Positions 16,365 through 25,425 of a stretch of 34,336 nt of DNA are shown here, one piece after another. The DNA comes from Verrucomicrobiales bacterium (lineage in GTDB: Bacteria; Verrucomicrobiota; Verrucomicrobiia; Verrucomicrobiales; SLCJ01). The notes below the pieces were generated by a model. It was not told the origin of the DNA. It worked only from the letters and a program-made list of their open reading frames with translations, and did not search any database. Location: positions 1 through 34,336 of the forward strand of contig JAGXGH010000065.1 of assembly GCA_024636835.1 (NCBI GenBank). Direction: 5' to 3'. Position 1 is the first letter of the stretch; every line of letters begins with the position of its first letter. A program made the position numbers and the translations under genes.

Positions 16365-16754
16365 TTACTTTTTCTTCCAGCTACCATCAGGCAGTTGAAC
16401 CCAAATCCCCGACGCCGATCCGGCGCGAATCTGATCTGCACGTCGCTTGCCGACTTCCGATGTTGGCAGCCCCGACTTCGCTGCAACTGCGGCGTAAAGA
16501 ACTTTACGGTCAGCATTTTCGGCTGTTAACACCGATTTCTGAGCACCATTGAGACTAGCGCGTTCAGAGAGATATCCGGTATTCGCCTCACCGATTAATC
16601 CAGACGACTTTAAGTTATCAACCTGACCTTGGCGTGCTGCTATCCGCTGTTTTGCGTTAGCTACATCATCTGCTGATGCCGGAAGCACCAGAAAACACGC
16701 AAACAAGAGAACGAAGTGGCGTAACAAGGAGGAATAGGAATTTGAAGAACTCAT
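16365..16754 (-). CDS. ydbL: YdbL-like (DUF1318) periplasmic protein
   Basis: 129 residues. A signal peptide (HFVLLFACFLVLPASA) is followed by the DUF1318 pattern: KQRIAARQGQVDNLKSSGLIGEANTGYL, VLTAENADRKVLYAAVAAKSG and the C-terminal GIWVQLPDGSWKKK. In E. coli, ydbH-ynbE-ydbL encode an envelope lipid-transport bridge (YdbH with YnbE) modulated by YdbL. Here it lies 38 bases downstream of a YnbE-like gene, as in that operon. Confidence 0.88.
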   Translation of the reverse strand: MSSSNSYSSLLRHFVLLFACFLVLPASADDVANAKQRIAARQGQVDNLKSSGLIGEANTGYLSERASLNGAQKSVLTAENADRKVLYAAVAAKSGLPTSEVGKRRADQIRAGSASGIWVQLPDGSWKKK

Positions 16755-16792
16755 AGAGGTATGGGCAAAAGATAAAAAACTGAGTATCGGGA

Positions 16793-16993
16793 TCAGGGCG
16801 TCACCATCGTCGACGATTGAGCGTCGAGATCAGAAAACATCTTATCGAGTTCTCGGTCGACTTTCACGGCAACGTTCATGTTGATGGTGATCGGATCGAT
16901 CGTGTGATGAGTCTTCACTTGGAAACATGAACTGAGAGCTCCAGTGAAAACCAGAACAAATGTGGTGACGAGCAAACGGAGAATAGAACGCAT
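16793..16993 (-). CDS. ynbE: YnbE-like outer-membrane lipoprotein
   Basis: 66 residues. The lipobox LSSC at residues 20-23 (signal MRSILRLLVTTFVLVFTGA) precedes the short conserved core IDPITINMNVAVKVDRELDKMF, matching YnbE (PITINLNVKVDxE). In E. coli YnbE stacks on YdbH to complete an inter-membrane lipid conduit. The expected upstream partner ydbH is not present: the next upstream gene is a GT-C membrane protein beyond a strong terminator. Confidence 0.85.
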   Translation of the reverse strand: MRSILRLLVTTFVLVFTGALSSCFQVKTHHTIDPITINMNVAVKVDRELDKMFSDLDAQSSTMVTP

Positions 16994-17071
16994 GTGATTG
17001 AGAGTTTGAAGATAGGACGGAAGCGAGGCGAGAACTCTTCACAGGTATTTTCCTTAAAATAACTCCGCTAT

Positions 17072-17110
17072 AAAAAAAATCAGGGCACCCGCAAAAAGCG
17101 GACGCCCTGA
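17072..17110 (-). terminator. Strong rho-independent terminator
   Basis: On the minus strand TCAGGGC pairs with GCCCTGA (arms 17104-17110 and 17080-17086), with an inner CCGC-AAAAA-GCGG stem, followed by eight T. It lies about 280 bases after the GT-C gene stop and about 80 bases before the ynbE-like start. It ends a transcript that may carry the small ORF at 17139-17234. Confidence 0.9.
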
Positions 17111-17138
17111 TCGAATGTGCGAAACGAATAATCATCTC

Positions 17139-17234
17139 TTACTTGCCGTGAAGCTCTCTATTCCGTAGATTAATCCCCCGAAAAATCATGGGTAGAGCAT
17201 GTTTCACAGTGACTAAGTAATCAATCTGACGCAT
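17139..17234 (-). CDS. Possible 31-residue small protein
   Basis: The ORF begins MRQIDYLVTVKHALP and ends NLRNRELHGK, 28 bases before a strong terminator on the same strand. A stop-free run of this length is not rare by chance, and no Shine-Dalgarno is visible. The support is only its position and basic composition. TTGACG just upstream could be a promoter element instead. The rest of 17235-17393 shows nothing recognisable. Confidence 0.3.
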   Translation of the reverse strand: MRQIDYLVTVKHALPMIFRGINLRNRELHGK

Positions 17235-17393
17235 CCACGTCAATAGAAAAATTCTAAAATTGATGCTCATTCTCTAGTTGTGGCGATAAAGACACTCAAG
17301 AAGTCACAGAGGACAGCCTCGTAGTTTCCATGAGAAAAGGACCGCCACCGCCTAAACATCACACTTCAGAGGTGTTTTCTGCGTCTTTCTCAG

Positions 17394-19256
17394 CTAGTCC
17401 TTACCTTCGCTGGTGATGGGATCAAAGCTTTCGAGTTCGTCGCTCTCCTCCTCCTTCTTGGGCAGTTCAAGTTGCTTGAGTCCATCAGTCTTTGGATTCA
17501 ACTGCTGATTCGACCGGTCTCGGTTGGACCAGAAATACATGTCTGAAAACATCATGTTGAAGGTGTTGTAAGCGAACTTGTCCAGTTTCACACCAGTCTG
17601 CTTTTGATCTATGAAGGTTCGCTGTGGAAGGGTCACCAGCGGTGCCCAGTCGCGATACGTGTTTCGAGTTCCATCGATAAAAGGAAGGTTTACGGAGAGC
17701 GGTGAAATGTGAAAACCCGCGATCGACATGCCTGAATCCTTCACTAGCTCCTCGATCTCGCTGAAGTCTTCCATACGCGATGGGATCGCGATCGCATCGC
17801 GATCCGCATACCAAGCAACACCTTCAGACATATCCGAGACGATGATTTCATCGTCATCAACCCATTCGTTAAGGTAAACCAGATACCCGGGGAGGTAGGG
17901 ATACTGCGGGCGTGCTTGGCCCCAACCTGAGCTGGAAAGCGTCTTCATGATTCCGAGAAGAATCGGCAAGGCGGACAGCAACACCACGATAATCAAATGC
18001 CCGTTACGAAGCATCGGAAGCTCTGAAGGAATCGAAACCCGACTCCATAGAACCGCGAGAATGGCTAAACCGTAGCCGGCCATAATCGGAGCAAAAATAA
18101 TGTGCATCTGGTTGGAGCTCAATTGCTTGCCCGGCAAACCAAATAAAGTCATCCCGATCACTGCAAAAATCCACATGAGGAGAATTCCCCATCGGAATTT
18201 GGCAATCTCAGGACGCTTGAAGGGATGCAGTAGTGCGATGAAAAAGAGCGGCGCTGCAAATATTGCACCCATTAATGAGACCACGTTATTCAGCTGACCA
18301 ATAGATTCCACCAGCACTCTACTTGCGAGGCCTTTCATCTGCACTTGCTCGATGTTAAAACTATTCATCAAAGCGCCCCCACCCTCGGCGCCTGTGAGGC
18401 CTTCGTAGATCACATAGCGGGCATCGCCACCAATCTGACCAGTGACTTGGTAATTATGGTATAGCGCCGGCGAGATGATTGCTAAAAACGTCAACGTCAT
18501 CACCAAAGCAGCCACACCACGCGGCCGAAATACAATCAACGCGTAGGCAATTACACCGAAGAAGATCCAAACTGTGATCCAGTGCGTCAGTGCAAGCAGT
18601 CCGAAAAAGAGGGCGGACACCACCAACCATGGCATCGTCGGCAAATCCAACTCTCCATTCTCGGTCGCCTTATAGAGAAAGAAAATCGCCACCATGAATA
18701 GCAAAAGCATCAACATCTGAGGCATGCCTGTTTTCGAAAACTCCCACATCAAATCGCAAAAAATCATCAGCACTGCAACCACAGCTCCGATCTTTCGATC
18801 AAAAATTCGCGAAACAAGAAGATACGCCACACCGATAGAGCCGAGCAAAAAGACCATGGACAAGGCCGTAATCAAACGGTCCGGACCATAGCTGGACAGC
18901 TGCTCCCCCTCTTCCTCTAATGAATAGTCAGCACCCGAGAGCTTAAACATTATCGAGTTCACCAGTGGGTTCAGCGGTGAATGATAGGTGTCCTTAAAGT
19001 TCTCCAAGTCCAACTCCTTGCCAACTTCCTCCGCATGCCTGGCGCGATCACTGAGGAGCAAAGGACGGACGTTATTCGTGGTCATTCCGTTTCCACGGGC
19101 AATCTCACGGGCGATCTGTGCTTGATCCATCCCAATCGGACTCGACAAGCCACGATAATCCATTTTGAGGTGATAACCGGTCATCGCAAAAACGAAGACG
19201 ATGGCCAAAGCCCATCCAATGATGGAGCGGGAACTAATTCTGCTGGAAACTGACAT
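17394..19256 (-). CDS. GT-C fold membrane glycosyltransferase-like protein (GT39/ArnT-type)
   Basis: 620 residues. About ten hydrophobic helices are interleaved with loops (for example WALAIVFVFAMTGY, ALSMVFLLGSIGVAYLLV, MLMLLLFMVAIFFLY). The first periplasmic loop carries GMDQAQIAREIARGNG, the position where PMT/ArnT-type enzymes have their catalytic acidic residue near the second helix. A soluble C-terminal domain of ~150 residues begins after SSSGWGQARPQYPY. GT-C enzymes use lipid-linked sugars; donor and acceptor are unknown here. It starts 66 bases downstream of the response-regulator gene and may be co-transcribed. The acidic tail KKEEESDELESF is unusual. Confidence 0.75.
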   Translation of the reverse strand: MSVSSRISSRSIIGWALAIVFVFAMTGYHLKMDYRGLSSPIGMDQAQIAREIARGNGMTTNNVRPLLLSDRARHAEEVGKELDLENFKDTYHSPLNPLVNSIMFKLSGADYSLEEEGEQLSSYGPDRLITALSMVFLLGSIGVAYLLVSRIFDRKIGAVVAVLMIFCDLMWEFSKTGMPQMLMLLLFMVAIFFLYKATENGELDLPTMPWLVVSALFFGLLALTHWITVWIFFGVIAYALIVFRPRGVAALVMTLTFLAIISPALYHNYQVTGQIGGDARYVIYEGLTGAEGGGALMNSFNIEQVQMKGLASRVLVESIGQLNNVVSLMGAIFAAPLFFIALLHPFKRPEIAKFRWGILLMWIFAVIGMTLFGLPGKQLSSNQMHIIFAPIMAGYGLAILAVLWSRVSIPSELPMLRNGHLIIVVLLSALPILLGIMKTLSSSGWGQARPQYPYLPGYLVYLNEWVDDDEIIVSDMSEGVAWYADRDAIAIPSRMEDFSEIEELVKDSGMSIAGFHISPLSVNLPFIDGTRNTYRDWAPLVTLPQRTFIDQKQTGVKLDKFAYNTFNMMFSDMYFWSNRDRSNQQLNPKTDGLKQLELPKKEEESDELESFDPITSEGKD

Positions 19257-19322
19257 AGCTGAGATTATGGAAAAATAAATACGACTTCAAAAGACTGAAC
19301 GTAAGGACGGCACATAGTCCAA

Positions 19323-20726
19323 TCATTTTCCCTCATTTGGAAAATTCATCTCCTTAAGCTTCCGCTGCAATGTTCGCCGACTAATCCCAAGAAGCGCTGC
19401 GGCTTCGGTTCGGTTGGCCTTCGTCTGCAGCAATGCACGGCGGATCATCTGGCGTTCCATCGATTGTAAATTGAGTGATTGCTCGGACTTCAGCGAATTC
19501 TTTACCAAGCTTGCTTCCTGTTCATGACTCCGCAATATCAGCGCTCCCCCACCGGTTACCGCTTCCGGTAAATCGTGCGGAAGGATTTCATCCGCACGCG
19601 ACAACACCACCGCGTGCTCCATCGCCGTGCGCAATTCCCGCACATTGCCGGGCCACGAATAGGCTAACAAAGCCGCGCGAGCCCCTTCCGACAACGCTTT
19701 GACCTCGCGCTTGTTTTCCTCTGCGAACTCCGCGAGAAATTTCGCCGACATGATAGCAATATCATCGCGGCGATCGCGTAGCGGCGGCATCGTGATGTGC
19801 ACCACATTCAATCGGAAATATAAATCCTCTCTGAACTCTCCCGATTCCACCATCTCGCGGAGATTTCGATTCGTTGCAGCGACCACCCGCACATCGACAG
19901 GAACCGACTTATTCCCACCCACGCGCTCAATCGTCCGCTCACCTAACACGCGTAAAAGCTTCACCTGCGTTGACGCGTCGATTTCACCAATCTCATCGAG
20001 AAAAATCGTCCCACCCTGCGCTTGTTCAAACCGACCAATCCGTCGCTCACTCGCACCAGTGAACGCGCCCTTCTCGTGGCCAAATAATTCGCTCTCAAGA
20101 ATCTGCGATGATAGAGCCGCACAGTGCACGATGACCAAGCCATCCTCTCGCCGTCCGCTGAGTTCGTGAAGTGCATGCGCAACCAACTCTTTACCGGTGC
20201 CGCTTTCACCCTCCACCAATACGGTTGCTTTCGTCGGAGCCACTTGCTCCACCCTTTGCATCACCTCTTCCATCGCGGACGACTCCCCCAGCAGATGCTT
20301 GAACGACTTCTCCTGCACCCTTTGCGCCTTCAACACCCTATTCTCTTTCTCCAAATATCGGCCGTGGAGCGCACGCTTCAGCGTCAATTCCAACTCATCG
20401 ATATTCAGCGGCTTGGTGATGAAATCATAGGCACCCTGACGCATCGCATCCACCGCCAAATCCACCGAACCATACGCCGTCATCACGATACAAATCGGCG
20501 GAACTTTCATCTTCAACACCTCAGCGAGAAGATCCATCCCACTCTCACCGGCGAGACGCAGATCCGTCAACACAATGTCCACCTTCTCCTCACGTAGGAC
20601 CACCATCGCTCCCGCGATATCCGCCGAGACATAAACATCGAATGTATCCTCCAAGGCAATCCGCAATCCGTCTCGCGTGTTCTTCTCGTCATCGACGATT
20701 AATACTGTCACATCAGATCCCATCAT
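19323..20726 (-). CDS. NtrC-family sigma-54-dependent response regulator
   Basis: 467 residues. The receiver domain has phospho-acceptor Asp55 (IVLTDLRLAG) and the conserved Thr/Lys (VMTAYGS, ITKPLN). The AAA+ domain has Walker A GESGTGKE (173-180), the sigma-54 contact loop GAFTGA (220-225), Walker B TIFLDEIGEI and the sensor segment AATNRNL. The C-terminal Fis-type helix-turn-helix is NRTEAAALLGISRRTLQRKLKEM. It should activate sigma-54 promoters when phosphorylated by the adjacent kinase. Its start overlaps the kinase stop by four bases (ATGA). Confidence 0.96.
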   Translation of the reverse strand: MMGSDVTVLIVDDEKNTRDGLRIALEDTFDVYVSADIAGAMVVLREEKVDIVLTDLRLAGESGMDLLAEVLKMKVPPICIVMTAYGSVDLAVDAMRQGAYDFITKPLNIDELELTLKRALHGRYLEKENRVLKAQRVQEKSFKHLLGESSAMEEVMQRVEQVAPTKATVLVEGESGTGKELVAHALHELSGRREDGLVIVHCAALSSQILESELFGHEKGAFTGASERRIGRFEQAQGGTIFLDEIGEIDASTQVKLLRVLGERTIERVGGNKSVPVDVRVVAATNRNLREMVESGEFREDLYFRLNVVHITMPPLRDRRDDIAIMSAKFLAEFAEENKREVKALSEGARAALLAYSWPGNVRELRTAMEHAVVLSRADEILPHDLPEAVTGGGALILRSHEQEASLVKNSLKSEQSLNLQSMERQMIRRALLQTKANRTEAAALLGISRRTLQRKLKEMNFPNEGK

Positions 20727-21949
20727 CCTTTTCCTCCTTCCATGGCTTCCACATCAATCACACTCCGCCGATCTTCCGGCGTATCGTCACCACTCGGAGC
20801 CGCTAAATACCGCACACGTGGACGAGCGAACGGAAACGATAGCGATACCACCATCCCATCACCACGGCTGCTGTCCAAGGTAATGTCACCGCCATGGTCG
20901 CGAACAATCCGCCGCACGATCAACAAACCCAAACCAGTCCCTCCCGCCTTCGTTGTGAAATAGGGTTGGAAGACCTTGCCCATATCCTCAGGATCAATCC
21001 CAGGGCCGTTATCCCGCACCGCGATTACCACACCAGTGTCATCAGCGTGAGTCGTTACGACAACTTCAGGCCGCTGTTCACCCGACGCCGCCTGCATCGC
21101 ATTGCGCATCACATTGTAGAGCGCCTGCTTCATCTGCGTCGGATCCAACTCCAGAGATGGCAAACCTCCCTCAATATCCAGCACCAACGCACAACCATCC
21201 TCATCAAACTCCGGTTGCAAAAACCGCGCAGCCTCTTCAATGAGCACTGCCAAATCACACCACTTCACCTGCGGACGTGATGGGCGCACCGCCGTCAAAA
21301 ACTGATCAATGATCGTGTCCAATCGCTTAATCTCATCGCGCGCCGTTGTTACCAACGAGCCCAATTCCTCTCGCACCTCCGCTGGCAGGCGACGCATCTT
21401 ACGTTCCAAAAGCTGTAAATGAATAGTCACAGAGTTCAATGGGTTACCCAACTCGTGCGCCACACCCGCGGCAAGAAGCGTTAGCATCGAAACCTGATCG
21501 CTCTCTGTTTTCAGCACCTCATTCTTTCGATCCGCAGTCACATCGCGAACCAACATCACATAGCCTACTAATTCCCCTTCACCCTGCTCACCACCGATCG
21601 GAGCCAGATAGAAATTCAAGAATCGATGGTCCGGATACGTCACTTCCAGATCTCGACTCATCACCCTCCGCTGATCCACCAACGACGCCCAATCCAAACC
21701 GCGAATCTTCCCTGCCAACGAGTTACCCAGAGCCTGATCCTCATCAATCCCAAACAGCTCACAGGCCGCGTTATTTAAGTAAGTGACGGTTCCATCCAGA
21801 TCCAGAATAAGCACCCCTTCGAGCATCGCCTGAAAGACGCTCTCCATAAACCCCCGCTCGCGCACAAGACGCAAAATCGTCCCTTGCACCTGACCGGAAT
21901 CCATCCGGTCCACACGCTCAAGCAACTTATCGAGAAATCCCGTTTTCAT
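20723..21949 (-). CDS. Cytoplasmic PAS-domain sensor histidine kinase
   Basis: 408 residues with no membrane segment. A PAS domain (residues ~35-140: AMLEGVLILDLDGTVTYLNNAACELFGI) is followed by the HisKA H-box AHELGNPLNSVTIHL with His165. The ATPase domain has the N-box (ALYNVMRNAMQA), G1 (DNGPGIDPED), F-box (FQPYFTTK) and G2 (GGTGLGLLIVRRI). It resembles NtrB-type kinases. The signal must be intracellular or come through a partner. It is translationally coupled to the NtrC-type regulator gene. Confidence 0.95.
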   Translation of the reverse strand: MKTGFLDKLLERVDRMDSGQVQGTILRLVRERGFMESVFQAMLEGVLILDLDGTVTYLNNAACELFGIDEDQALGNSLAGKIRGLDWASLVDQRRVMSRDLEVTYPDHRFLNFYLAPIGGEQGEGELVGYVMLVRDVTADRKNEVLKTESDQVSMLTLLAAGVAHELGNPLNSVTIHLQLLERKMRRLPAEVREELGSLVTTARDEIKRLDTIIDQFLTAVRPSRPQVKWCDLAVLIEEAARFLQPEFDEDGCALVLDIEGGLPSLELDPTQMKQALYNVMRNAMQAASGEQRPEVVVTTHADDTGVVIAVRDNGPGIDPEDMGKVFQPYFTTKAGGTGLGLLIVRRIVRDHGGDITLDSSRGDGMVVSLSFPFARPRVRYLAAPSGDDTPEDRRSVIDVEAMEGGKG

Positions 21950-22046
21950 AATAACCGCGACATTTTGACCACTTCAGAATCACGCTGAAATTAGCCCAAC
22001 TCACACTTGCCTCATCCGCGCCAATTTGTCACGATTAAAAAGTAGC

Positions 22047-22148
22047 CAGGTAGCAGGTAGCGGGCGCAAGCCCGTGGCGGTGGCATCCTGCCACCAAGCC
22101 ATTCTCCATTACCCATCGCGTGCGGCGCAGCCGTTTTACGCGACTCCA
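22047..22148. repeat. Composite intergenic repeat, copy A3 (shortest, most regular)
   Basis: CAGGTAG twice (22047-22060), GGGC-GCAA-GCCC, the perfect hairpin GGTGGCA-TCC-TGCCACC, CATTCTC and CATTACC (22100-22113), then the TCGCGT...ACGCGA hairpin. It ends about 15 bases before the cutA start, so any cutA promoter lies within or before the repeat. Confidence 0.88.
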
Positions 22149-22163
22149 TTCCCTCATAATCTC

Positions 22164-22487
22164 ATGTCTAAACCACTACTTGCCGTCACCACCTTCCCCT
22201 CCGAGCACATCGCTCGCGAAATCGCATCGTCGCTGGTCGACGAACAGCTCGTCGCCTGCGTCAACCTGCTCCCTGGTGCCATCTCGATCTACCGGTGGAA
22301 GGGGCAGGTTCACGCCGACAATGAGCTTGTCGCCTTGATGAAAACCACCACTGACGCCCTACCCGAACTGAAGCGTCGATTAGTCGAACTTCACGACTAT
22401 GACTGCCCGGAGCTCATCACTTTTCCTATCACCGACGGACTGCCAGATTACCTCGACTGGATTCAGTCCAGCGTTCATAAGGACTGA
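22164..22487 (+). CDS. cutA: Divalent cation tolerance protein CutA
   Basis: 107 residues, the normal CutA1 length. The motifs VTTFPSEHIAREIASSLVDEQLVACVNLLPGAISIYRWKG and LHDYDCPELITFPITDGLPDYLDWI are typical of this trimeric, ferredoxin-like protein. The molecular role is still debated despite the copper-tolerance name. The ATG at 22164 was chosen by homology; the upstream in-frame extension is repeat DNA. Confidence 0.95.
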   Translation: MSKPLLAVTTFPSEHIAREIASSLVDEQLVACVNLLPGAISIYRWKGQVHADNELVALMKTTTDALPELKRRLVELHDYDCPELITFPITDGLPDYLDWIQSSVHKD

Positions 22488-22598
22488 AATCATCTACACC
22501 TCTCCCGCCTAAACAAAGAACTCAAGCCCCGCACACAAACAGCAAATTACTCGAAATTAATGGAGTCGTCGGATCGTTCTAATCCTCACCTAAAGCCC

Positions 22599-23888
22599 AT
22601 GAAATTCCTCACCACACTCGTTCTCCACGCCATCCTCTTCGCAAGCGCCTATGGTGCCGCAGCGGAAAGGCCCAATATCATCCTCATCATCTCGGACGAT
22701 CAATCCTTCACGGATTACAACTTCATGGGCAACGAGGCTGTAAAGACACCAGAAATCGACCGCTTAGCCTCCGAAAGCCTCCTCTACACGCGAGGCTATG
22801 TGATGCCTGTCTGCTCGCCCTCACTCGCTTGCCTACTTACCGGCAAACTACCTCACAGACATGGCATCACCGGTAATGACCTGGCAAAAACTGCCCCGCA
22901 AGGCGACGGCGGACGTGCCGATCGTCACCCACTGGTACAACGCCTACTCGACAACTCGCTACTGCTCCCCAAAGCCTTATCCGATGCAGGATACCTCACT
23001 TTCCAAACCGGTAAACTGTGGAACACCACCTATGAAGAAGTCGGCTTCACCGGCGGCATGACCGGCAAAGAAGGCCGCCACGGCGGAGACGGCCTCGCCA
23101 TCGGACGCAAAGGTATGCAGCCGATCTACGATTTCATCGAAGGCGCACAGAAACAACAAAAGCCCTTCTTCATCTGGTACGCACCATTGATGCCGCACGA
23201 CCCCCACACACCTCCAGCTGACATCCTCAAAAAATACGCCGGCAAAGGTCCAACTCCAGCAGCCGAAAAATTCCATGCCATGATCGAATGGTTTGATCAA
23301 ACCTGCGGCGAACTCGACGCCTATCTGACCGACAAGAAACTTAAGGAAAACACCGTTGTCATTTACCTCGCCGACAACGGCTGGAATGGCCCGAAAGGCT
23401 ACAAGGGCGGACGCGCCAAGCTTTCCCCTTATGAAGGCGGCATCCGTACTCCGATGTTTGTTCGCTGGCCGGGGCAGGTCGAACCACTCCGCGATGACAA
23501 CACCCTTGCTTCAATTATCGACATCGCCCCCACCATTCTTAAATTGGCTGGCGCGACCATACCTAGCGACCTGCACGGCCTCGACCTCACTGACCGCAAA
23601 GCAATGACGGATAGGAAGTCGGTATTCGTCGAAGCTTACACTCACGATATCGCTAACTTGAAACAACCGCAGCTTAGTCTCACCGCACAAGTCGTGATCC
23701 ATGAGAACTACAAACTCATCATCCCTGGACCGGCTCAACCAGACAGGGCTTTCGCCACGACTCCCGAGAAAATCGAACTCTACGACCTAAAATCCGATCC
23801 GCTGGAAACAACCAACCTGGCCACGAAACTTCCCGAAGTCGTCGCACGACTCAAAGCCATTCAAAATGCTGAGTGGGATCTAAAATAG
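22599..23888 (+). CDS. Secreted sulfatase with an altered signature (CSPSL instead of CxPxR)
   Basis: 429 residues. A signal peptide (MKFLTTLVLHAILFASAYGAAA) precedes NIILIISDDQS, the metal-binding Asp pair. The maturation site reads CSPSLACLLTG with Cys72, so the Arg of the canonical C/S-x-P/A-x-R is Leu76 here. Later family marks are intact: YAPLMPHDPH, YLADNGWNG and YEGGIRTPMFVRWPG. The enzyme should hydrolyse sulfate esters if Cys72 is converted to formylglycine. I believe related Planctomycetes/Verrucomicrobia sulfatases also have Leu here, but could not check. A longer ORF from 22560 lacks signal-peptide support. It is followed by the DUF3863 gene. Confidence 0.9.
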   Translation: MKFLTTLVLHAILFASAYGAAAERPNIILIISDDQSFTDYNFMGNEAVKTPEIDRLASESLLYTRGYVMPVCSPSLACLLTGKLPHRHGITGNDLAKTAPQGDGGRADRHPLVQRLLDNSLLLPKALSDAGYLTFQTGKLWNTTYEEVGFTGGMTGKEGRHGGDGLAIGRKGMQPIYDFIEGAQKQQKPFFIWYAPLMPHDPHTPPADILKKYAGKGPTPAAEKFHAMIEWFDQTCGELDAYLTDKKLKENTVVIYLADNGWNGPKGYKGGRAKLSPYEGGIRTPMFVRWPGQVEPLRDDNTLASIIDIAPTILKLAGATIPSDLHGLDLTDRKAMTDRKSVFVEAYTHDIANLKQPQLSLTAQVVIHENYKLIIPGPAQPDRAFATTPEKIELYDLKSDPLETTNLATKLPEVVARLKAIQNAEWDLK

Positions 23889-23954
23889 CCCACACTCCTA
23901 CCTAATCAGATTCCCAGAAGTGGCATCACCGAGGTTTCGTCAGATATCACATTC

Positions 23955-25385
23955 ATGAAACTCATCACCTCCCTAATCCTCTCAGCATTCTCCCTCGTAG
24001 CCAACGCTGGAGCTGAACCAAACTCGAAGTCCTCATTGCCACCGTCCATTGAGGGCATGGAACTGATGGGCAACCGATTCTTCACGCTCAACACCGTCGT
24101 CCGCGTCGATCAGATCGAGGTCACCCGTGATACCAGCCATGGCGTCGATGAATCTTCAGTGCACACTCCAAAAGAAGCCCGTACCTTCCGCGAGGCGATC
24201 GACAAAGCCTGGCCCGGCGCTCGCATCACTTGGGCCTTCAGCTGGCGCGCGCTTCACGACCAACGTCCAAACTACCAAGAAATCCGCGATCTGGTCGTCT
24301 CCTACCACCATAAATTCGGCGACGAAATCACCTTCATCCCCGGCGGCTACTTCGCCAATATGTATAACAGCCGCGAACAGGTGAACCGCGACCTGCATGA
24401 TGGCTTGAAACGAGTTTCGGAAATGGTCGGTAACGGCTACCGCCCGAACAGTGTGATCGCAGGCTTCCTCTCTGCCGCCAACCTGAAATACCTCGCCGAG
24501 GAGGAAAATATCCACGTCTGCCAAGGCAATATCTTCAGCCAATATGCTGTCGATAATGGCGACGGTGAAGGCTCACTCAGCTACCCATACTACCCATCCA
24601 CACAACACTTCTGCAAACCCGCCCAAGGGAAAAGCGACTTCATCGACTGCGTGAATCTCGATGGCTGGACCGTCGATTTCCTCTGTGCCCGGATCCCCGG
24701 CGCGAAGATGGTCGACGGTATAAAACACCGCAGCCGCCAAGGCGTTGGACCTATTGAAACCGTGATCTGGCTCGGCACCGAGCAGGGAACGAAGTCGATG
24801 TTAGACACCACCGCCATCCACTTCGACGACGGCTTCAAACGCAACGGCTTCGCCTGGGTCAACTGCGGTTGGGAGCTCAGCTTGATGAAAGCCCACACGC
24901 TCTTCGAAAGCTACGAAGGTCGCAACGGCATGGAAGGGCTCCACGTCTGGCTCACAGAAACCCGCAAGCGCTGGCCCGATGCGAAATTCATCACCATGGG
25001 CGAGTTCGGTCTGCTGTGGCGCGAACACTATAAAAACAACGACGACATCGATTACCGCTTCACCCAGCGCGGCAACGGAGTGCGCGGATCCATCGAGGAG
25101 CTCGAAATCCGTTGGTTCATGAATCAAGACTTCCGCCTCGCGCTACTGCGCGACTGGACCAAGGACGGCCCCGAGAAAGTGATCGATTTCACACGCTACG
25201 ATCTTCCCGCCAGCGAACCCGCCGACCCAACACCGGGCCGACAGTCGCGCAATTGGAGCTTGATGAACCGCATCAATCAAAAGCAAACCCGGCCACAAGA
25301 CACTCCGGTGCCCATCGAGTCATTGACTGAGGAAGACAAAACAATCATCCGCCGCCATTACCCGGAACTGCTGCCTGAGAAATAG
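23955..25385 (+). CDS. Secreted DUF3863-type protein (putative glycan-active)
   Basis: 476 residues. A signal peptide (MKLITSLILSAFSLVANAGA) is followed by a strongly characteristic block: TFREAIDKAWPGARITWAFSWRAL, VVSYHHKFGDEITFIPGG, YLAEEENIHVCQGNIFSQYAVDNGDGEGS and FIDCVNLDGWTVDFLCAR. I recognise this as the DUF3863 family, found in Bacteroidota and Verrucomicrobiota. The fold looks like a TIM-barrel or deacetylase-like enzyme, but the activity is not known. It lies 66 bases after the sulfatase in the same orientation. The two are probably co-expressed and may act on the same sulfated glycan. Confidence 0.82.
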   Translation: MKLITSLILSAFSLVANAGAEPNSKSSLPPSIEGMELMGNRFFTLNTVVRVDQIEVTRDTSHGVDESSVHTPKEARTFREAIDKAWPGARITWAFSWRALHDQRPNYQEIRDLVVSYHHKFGDEITFIPGGYFANMYNSREQVNRDLHDGLKRVSEMVGNGYRPNSVIAGFLSAANLKYLAEEENIHVCQGNIFSQYAVDNGDGEGSLSYPYYPSTQHFCKPAQGKSDFIDCVNLDGWTVDFLCARIPGAKMVDGIKHRSRQGVGPIETVIWLGTEQGTKSMLDTTAIHFDDGFKRNGFAWVNCGWELSLMKAHTLFESYEGRNGMEGLHVWLTETRKRWPDAKFITMGEFGLLWREHYKNNDDIDYRFTQRGNGVRGSIEELEIRWFMNQDFRLALLRDWTKDGPEKVIDFTRYDLPASEPADPTPGRQSRNWSLMNRINQKQTRPQDTPVPIESLTEEDKTIIRRHYPELLPEK

Positions 25386-25399
25386 CGACTCTCCTTTCC

Positions 25400-25416
25400 T
25401 TACCCCAACGGGGTAA
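25400..25416. terminator. Possible bidirectional hairpin between convergent genes
   Basis: TTACCCC-AAC-GGGGTAA is a perfect 7-bp stem with a 3-nt loop, between the ends of the DUF3863 gene and the isomerase-like gene. No T run follows on either strand, so termination is only inferred from position. Confidence 0.45.
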
Positions 25417-25425
25417 CGGAGTATA

